Shown: piece by piece, positions 60,072-64,000 of the stretch
Layout: every line of letters starts with the position of its first letter
Numbering within the stretch: the first letter of the stretch is position 1
Assembly: GCF_028993575.1 (NCBI RefSeq)
Contig: NZ_CP118615.1
Coordinates: 4,369,001 to 4,433,000, forward strand
Direction of reading: 5' to 3'
Origin: Micromonospora cathayae
Lineage (GTDB): Bacteria; Actinomycetota; Actinomycetes; Mycobacteriales; Micromonosporaceae
Length of the DNA stretch: 64,000 bases
Program-made: the position numbers and the translations under genes
The notes under the pieces: generated by a model
Told to the model about the DNA's origin: nothing
The model's input: the letters and a program-made list of their open reading frames with translations, nothing else
Database searches by the model: none

Positions 60072-61433
60072 TTACAGCGGGAGCCGGTCGGCTCCGGCGA
60101 GCGCCCCGACCACGACCGGCACCAGCGGGGCCGGCAACGGCCGACCGGTTCGCAGCGTCGGCGTCCAGCCGGCGTCCGTGCCCAGGTCGGGGTCGTGGGC
60201 GGCGTTGTACGCGGCCACCAGGTCGACCTGGCGGGGCAGCGCGCCGTCGGCCCGGACCCAGTTGCCCCGGGTGGTCGCCGCGGTGCCGCCCCAGTCGTAG
60301 AGCAGGTCCCCGGCGGTGACCCCGGCGTCGAGGGAGAAGTAGTTGTTCTCCGCGTACACCGCCGACTGGACCCCGACGCCGATGGCGTACTCGAAGCCGT
60401 CGCCGCCGAGCCGGTACCAGTTGTTGTAGATGTCGACCTGGCCGAAGCGGACCCGGGGCAGCCGCTGGAGCACCTGGTCGAACATGTTGTGGTGCAGGGT
60501 CACCTTGAGCCGTCCGACGTCCGGGCCGACCGTGTTGGACGAGCCGATCAGCATCAGCTTGTCCCGGCCGGTGAACCGGTTGTACGAGGCGGTGACCAGG
60601 CTGGCGGTGTGGGTGATGTCCAGCGACCCGTCGTGCACCTGGTACGGCCGGCCGAAGTGCACCGGCTGGGCGCTGTCCGGGTTGTCGCCGTCGGTGAAGG
60701 TGTTGTGGTCGATCCAGACGTGCTCGCTGCGGCGTACCGAGATCTGGTCGTACTGCGAGTTCCAGTTGCCGGCGCTGCCGTCCGTGGGCGACCAGGCCGG
60801 GAAGCAGTCCCGGGCGTCGTCGAAGGTCAGGTTCCGGACGATCACGTTGCTGGCCGTGTCGATCATCAGGGTCAGCCCGGTCAGCGTGGCCCCGCGCAGG
60901 CCGACGATGGTGGTGTTCGGGCCGACGTTGATCTGGGTGTGCTTGGTCTGGTTGGCCACCGAACGCACCCGGGCCGCCTCCAGCGGGCCGGTCGGCGGCA
61001 CCATGCCCCACACCGCCGGGTCGTACGCGGCCAGGTAGGCCGGCAGCGAGTACTCCGGGTCGGCCAGGTCGGCGCAGTCGAGCAGGCTGCCGTCGGCGGC
61101 CTCGAACCCGTCGACCACCCCGTCGACCACGATGACCTTCGGGGTGGCGTTGGTGCGGTTGGTGGCGTTGTCACCGCCCAGGGCCCGGACCAGGTCGGCC
61201 CGGCTGCGGACCAGGTGCACCTGGTCGGCGCTGGCGGCCGAGCCGCCGGTGGTGCCGGTGCCGTCGGCGGCCCAGCCGTCACCGGTGGGCAGGGTCTGGC
61301 GGGCGAAGCGTTCGACGTGCCGGGGGACCGGCCCGTCGGTGCCGCCGCCGCCCGGGGCGGCGGACACCGCCGCACCCGGGACGAGGAGCAGGGACAGGGC
61401 GACCAGGGCCGCCCCCGGTAGACGTGCGCGCAT
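60072..61433 (-). CDS. Secreted pectate lyase, PL1, single domain
   Basis: The 453-residue protein starts at ATG 61433 behind GGAGAG; the longer ORF start at 61517 has no ribosome site. Signal peptide to about residue 25. The PL1 parallel beta-helix shows VWIDHNTFTDGD, LPRVRFGQV and DGSLDITHTASLV. It lacks the beta-sandwich found in the other two lyases and is more distant from them. Likely the first gene of the cluster on the minus strand, with a palindrome about 100 bases upstream. Confidence 0.9.
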   Translation of the reverse strand: MRARLPGAALVALSLLLVPGAAVSAAPGGGGTDGPVPRHVERFARQTLPTGDGWAADGTGTTGGSAASADQVHLVRSRADLVRALGGDNATNRTNATPKVIVVDGVVDGFEAADGSLLDCADLADPEYSLPAYLAAYDPAVWGMVPPTGPLEAARVRSVANQTKHTQINVGPNTTIVGLRGATLTGLTLMIDTASNVIVRNLTFDDARDCFPAWSPTDGSAGNWNSQYDQISVRRSEHVWIDHNTFTDGDNPDSAQPVHFGRPYQVHDGSLDITHTASLVTASYNRFTGRDKLMLIGSSNTVGPDVGRLKVTLHHNMFDQVLQRLPRVRFGQVDIYNNWYRLGGDGFEYAIGVGVQSAVYAENNYFSLDAGVTAGDLLYDWGGTAATTRGNWVRADGALPRQVDLVAAYNAAHDPDLGTDAGWTPTLRTGRPLPAPLVPVVVGALAGADRLPL

Positions 61434-61530
61434 GGGGACTCTCCGAAGTGGTCTGTCGTGCCGGCGGACTTCGTAACAGGTACGAAATGCCGATGCCTCG
61501 ACAGTAAGGAAAATCACTAAAGAGAGTCAA

Positions 61531-61545
61531 TGCATAATGTATGCA
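61531..61545. promoter_or_regulatory. TGCATA-ATG-TATGCA palindrome before the pectate lyase
   Basis: This perfect inverted repeat in an AT-rich patch (61508-61565) lies about 100 bases before the start at 61433 on the minus strand. A GntR- or IclR-type operator is plausible for uronate-responsive control. The remaining gap (61434-61684) holds no convincing gene. Confidence 0.6.
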
Positions 61546-61684
61546 GCTATTTTGCACTTAATGGCGGCAAGGGGAATTCGCCCGACCGATTCCGGCCGAG
61601 AACGCGGTGGTTACGCCCGTTTTACCGAAGCGGAGAACCGCCCGTCTTTTGCAGTGCGTTTCCGTGGGCCCGGAGCCCGCCGCG

Positions 61685-62854
61685 TCAGCCCTCCTCCTTC
61701 TCCACCAGCTCGAACCGCGCCGGCGGCACCGCCCACGGCACCGCCAGCTCCGACAACAGCGCGCCCGCCTCCGCCGCCCGCCGCAGGTTCCCGTTCACCC
61801 CGCGTACCGTCACCACCCGGTCCGGACCGGTACCCGACCCGGTCACCAGGTCACCGTCGAGCAGCGTCGGCTCGGGCGCCTGCTGGATCACCTCCAGCAC
61901 CGTCGTGAACGGCGCGGTCCGGGCCAACGGCGCGATCAGCGGCACCCCGTCGGCCCGGTGTTCGAGCAGGTTCTCCAGCAGCCCGACCCGGCCGGGCACG
62001 CTGCGTGGCCCGTCGTCCCCGGGCAGCAGCAACCGGTCCGTCGGGTACTCCAGCACCGCCCGTCCGGCGGTACCGTCCACGATCACCTCACCCCGGACGA
62101 AGTCCTCCCCGGCCAGCGTCACCGCCGCCACGATCGGCGGCCCCGACCGGCAGGTCACCCGCATCGCCGCGGTGTCGTCCACCTCGATCGGGCGGACCCG
62201 GTACCGTTCCAACTCCACCACGGTCGGGGAGACCGGACGGCCGACGATCGCCTCGGCCACCGCCAGGCACTGCATCCAGGCGTGCGCGAGCGGGTTGGCC
62301 AGCACCCCGTCCAGCACCGGCCGCCCGTCCAGCTCCCGCCGGCCGGCCCAGGGCGCCCGCGCGTAGTAGCCGTCCGTGCGCTGCCAGGCGGCGACCGTGC
62401 CGATGCTCACCACCCGGCCCAGCCGGCCCTCCGCCACCGCCGCGACCAGCCGGGTCAGCGCGGCCGAGCCGAGCGCCTGGAACCCGACCTGGCAGACCCG
62501 ACCGGACCCGGCCAGCGCCGCCGACAACTCCTCGTGCTCGGCCGTCGACAGCACCGGCGGCTTCTCCAGCAGCAGATCCGCCCCGGCGACCAGCACGTCC
62601 CGGGCGATCGGCAGGTGGGTGTGCGGTGGCGTGCACACCACCACCACGTCCGGCCGGGTCGCGCGCAGCATCTCCCGGTGGTCGGTGAACAGCCCCGTAC
62701 CGGCCGGCACCGGCGCGTCCGGGTCCGGCTCCACCGGCCGTACGTCGACCAGCGCGACCAGCTCCAGCCGGCCCGCCGCGTGCAGCGGCGCGATCACCCG
62801 ACGGTGCCAGATACCGTGCCCGTTCGCCCCGACCACCGCCACCCGGGGGGTCAC
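61685..62854 (-). CDS. Gfo/Idh/MocA family oxidoreductase
   Basis: The 389-residue protein begins at GTG 62854; GAAGGAG on the minus strand seven bases upstream is its ribosome site, and both lie in a repeat unit. Rossmann motif VAVVGANGHG at the N-terminus and the family motif LLLEKPPVLS are present. These enzymes reduce or oxidise sugars with NAD(P). Next to a hexuronate reductase and pectate lyases, a role in galacturonate or rhamnose catabolism is likely but unproven. Confidence 0.87.
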   Translation of the reverse strand: MTPRVAVVGANGHGIWHRRVIAPLHAAGRLELVALVDVRPVEPDPDAPVPAGTGLFTDHREMLRATRPDVVVVCTPPHTHLPIARDVLVAGADLLLEKPPVLSTAEHEELSAALAGSGRVCQVGFQALGSAALTRLVAAVAEGRLGRVVSIGTVAAWQRTDGYYARAPWAGRRELDGRPVLDGVLANPLAHAWMQCLAVAEAIVGRPVSPTVVELERYRVRPIEVDDTAAMRVTCRSGPPIVAAVTLAGEDFVRGEVIVDGTAGRAVLEYPTDRLLLPGDDGPRSVPGRVGLLENLLEHRADGVPLIAPLARTAPFTTVLEVIQQAPEPTLLDGDLVTGSGTGPDRVVTVRGVNGNLRRAAEAGALLSELAVPWAVPPARFELVEKEEG

Positions 62855-63086
62855 CGGATCTCCTTCGTTCGCGACTGCGGGGCTCGCAAACCCGGCTCAC
62901 TCCTCGCGCTCACCGGATCTCCTTCGTTCGCGGCTGCGGGGCTCGCAGGCCCGGCTCACTCCTCGCGCTCACGGGGCCACCTTCGTTCGCGGCTGCGGGG
63001 CTCGCAGGCCCGGCTCACTCCTCGCGCTCACAGGCTCACCTTCGTTCGCGGCTGTGGGGCTCGCAGGACCGGCTCACTCCTCGCGC
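62851..63086. repeat. Four 59-bp tandem repeats filling an intergenic gap
   Basis: Units begin at 62851, 62910, 62969 and 63028. Each has a core CTTCGTTCGCGGCTG, then GGGGCTCGCAGG-type and CCGGCTCACTCCTCGCGC segments. Units 1 and 2 carry CCGGATCT, units 3 and 4 vary there. No spacer structure of a CRISPR. The array starts within the GTG start codon of the oxidoreductase (62852-62854) and ends just at the stop of the hexuronate reductase (63087). Confidence 0.85.
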
Positions 63087-64000
63087 TCACGGGGCAGCAC
63101 CCGCCAGGGTCGCCGGGACGCCGTGCCGGTCCAGGTCGGTCAACCAGCCGGTCACCGCCGCCCGCACCTCCTCGTCGGCGCTCAGCTCGGCCGGGAACAC
63201 CTCGGTCAGCCCGAACAACGCGTCCACCAGCCCGGCCGGGGTGTCCGGATGCGCCGCCAGGGCCGCCCGGATCCGGTCGGCGAGCGGGTCGTCCAACGGC
63301 AGCACCGTACCGTCGTCGGCCCGGCCCCGGACGAACCGCATCCAGGCGGCCACCACCAGCGCAGCCCAACGTGCCTCCCGACCGGCCGCCCGCAGGTCGG
63401 CGATGGTGTGCAGGACCCGCTGCGGCAGCTTCTGCGAACCGTCCATCGCCACCTGGAGGGTGCGGTGCCGGATCGCCGGGTTACCGAACCGGGCCAACGC
63501 CTGCTCGCCGTAGTCGACCACCGACACCCCGTCCGGCGGGGTGAAACTGGCCGCCACGTCCTCGGCGATCAGCCGGCGCAGCACCGTCGCCAGGTGCGGC
63601 ACGGCCAGCGCGTCGGCGATGGTCTCCCGACCGGCCAGCGCGCCCAGGTACGCCGCCGTCGAGTGCACCCCGTTGAGGGCGCGCAGCTTCAGCCGCTCCC
63701 AGGCCCCCGCGTCGTCGGTGAGCACCGCCCCGGCCGACGCCCAGTCCGGCCGGCCGCCCGGGAAGTCGTCCTCGATCACCCACTGCATGTACGGCTCGGC
63801 CGCCACCGCCGCCCGGTCCACCACGCCGAGCGCCTCCCGCGCCACGGCGAAGGTCTCCTCGGTGCTGGCCGGGACGATCCGGTCCACCATGGTGCCCGGG
63901 AACGTGACGCAGGCGGACACCCAGCCGAGCACCCGGTCCGGCACCCGCGCGTACGCCAGCGACTGCTCCACCAGCCCGCGCAGCCGGCGGCCGTTGGCGG
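63087..64000 (-). CDS. Mannitol dehydrogenase / hexuronate reductase family protein, 5' end outside window
   Basis: Partial: at least 304 residues, the frame stays open to the window edge (NGRRLRGLVEQS-like start of the visible part). The C-terminal domain of the mannitol-dehydrogenase/UxuB-type family is visible: KLRALNGVHS (Lys, Asn and His of the active site) and NPAIRHRTLQVAMDGSQKLPQRV. The family includes fructuronate and tagaturonate reductases of pectin breakdown, which fits the neighbouring pectate lyases. The N-terminal Rossmann part lies beyond 64000. Confidence 0.87.
   Translation of the reverse strand, partial: ANGRRLRGLVEQSLAYARVPDRVLGWVSACVTFPGTMVDRIVPASTEETFAVAREALGVVDRAAVAAEPYMQWVIEDDFPGGRPDWASAGAVLTDDAGAWERLKLRALNGVHSTAAYLGALAGRETIADALAVPHLATVLRRLIAEDVAASFTPPDGVSVVDYGEQALARFGNPAIRHRTLQVAMDGSQKLPQRVLHTIADLRAAGREARWAALVVAAWMRFVRGRADDGTVLPLDDPLADRIRAALAAHPDTPAGLVDALFGLTEVFPAELSADEEVRAAVTGWLTDLDRHGVPATLAGAAP

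Noticed and set aside
62851-63086. CRISPR array
   Set aside because: The four 59-bp units follow each other directly with no variable spacers, and no cas genes are near.

Overview
The window is very GC-rich, uses GTG starts often, and carries LacI-type regulators, GH127/GH146/GH43 enzymes and actinobacterial-style secreted hydrolases with F5/8 type C (discoidin-like) modules. It looks like chromosomal DNA of a filamentous actinobacterium, most likely Micromonosporaceae. That placement is inferred from style and gene content; no marker gene is present. No rRNA, tRNA, integrase, transposase or CRISPR array was seen.

Region 1 (about 1-29.4 kb) is a large plant-glycan locus. It encodes a secreted metzincin-like protease, two GH43 enzymes, two large (alpha/alpha)6 glycoside hydrolases, a predicted cytoplasmic GH127 and a Tat-exported GH146-like enzyme with a LamG domain inserted in its catalytic region. 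It also encodes an ABC sugar importer without an ATPase (binding protein plus two permeases), three LacI repressors, and a WxL-like surface protein with a DUF916-type membrane protein. The protease carries nearly the same discoidin module as a neighbouring glycosidase. Three big enzymes share an uncharacterised C-terminal module of about 90 residues. LacI-type inverted repeats (CCGAAA, 3-4 nt, TTTCGG) recur before the operons. The likely job is recognition, trimming and import of beta-L-arabinofuranosyl glycans, perhaps from extensin-like hydroxyproline-rich glycoproteins. That substrate is inference.

Region 2 (29.5-46.7 kb) holds a DHFR/RibD-like reductase, a secreted beta-propeller protein and a complete ABC sugar importer with its own MalK-like ATPase in four overlapping genes. 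After these come a mycothiol-dependent isomerase-like protein, a phosphotransferase, a divergent NRAMP transporter with two PRC-barrel-like proteins, a DUF3103-like secreted protein, a membrane-tethered receiver protein, a membrane-tethered Mrr-like nuclease and a GT87 mannosyltransferase.

Region 3 (46.7-55.5 kb) holds a GH19 chitinase, a 64-bp relic of the GT87 gene, a secreted SGNH hydrolase with a Pro/Ser/Thr linker and an NTF2-like protein. A TetR regulator with a second helix-turn-helix lies divergent to an ABC exporter. An ankyrin protein and an HD-domain protein close the region.

Region 4 (55.6-64 kb, all minus strand) is a pectin cluster: three PL1 pectate lyases (one with two catalytic domains), each followed by a hairpin terminator, then a Gfo/Idh/MocA oxidoreductase and a mannitol-dehydrogenase-family hexuronate reductase cut by the window end. 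A four-unit 59-bp tandem repeat fills the gap between the last two genes and supplies the start signal of one of them.
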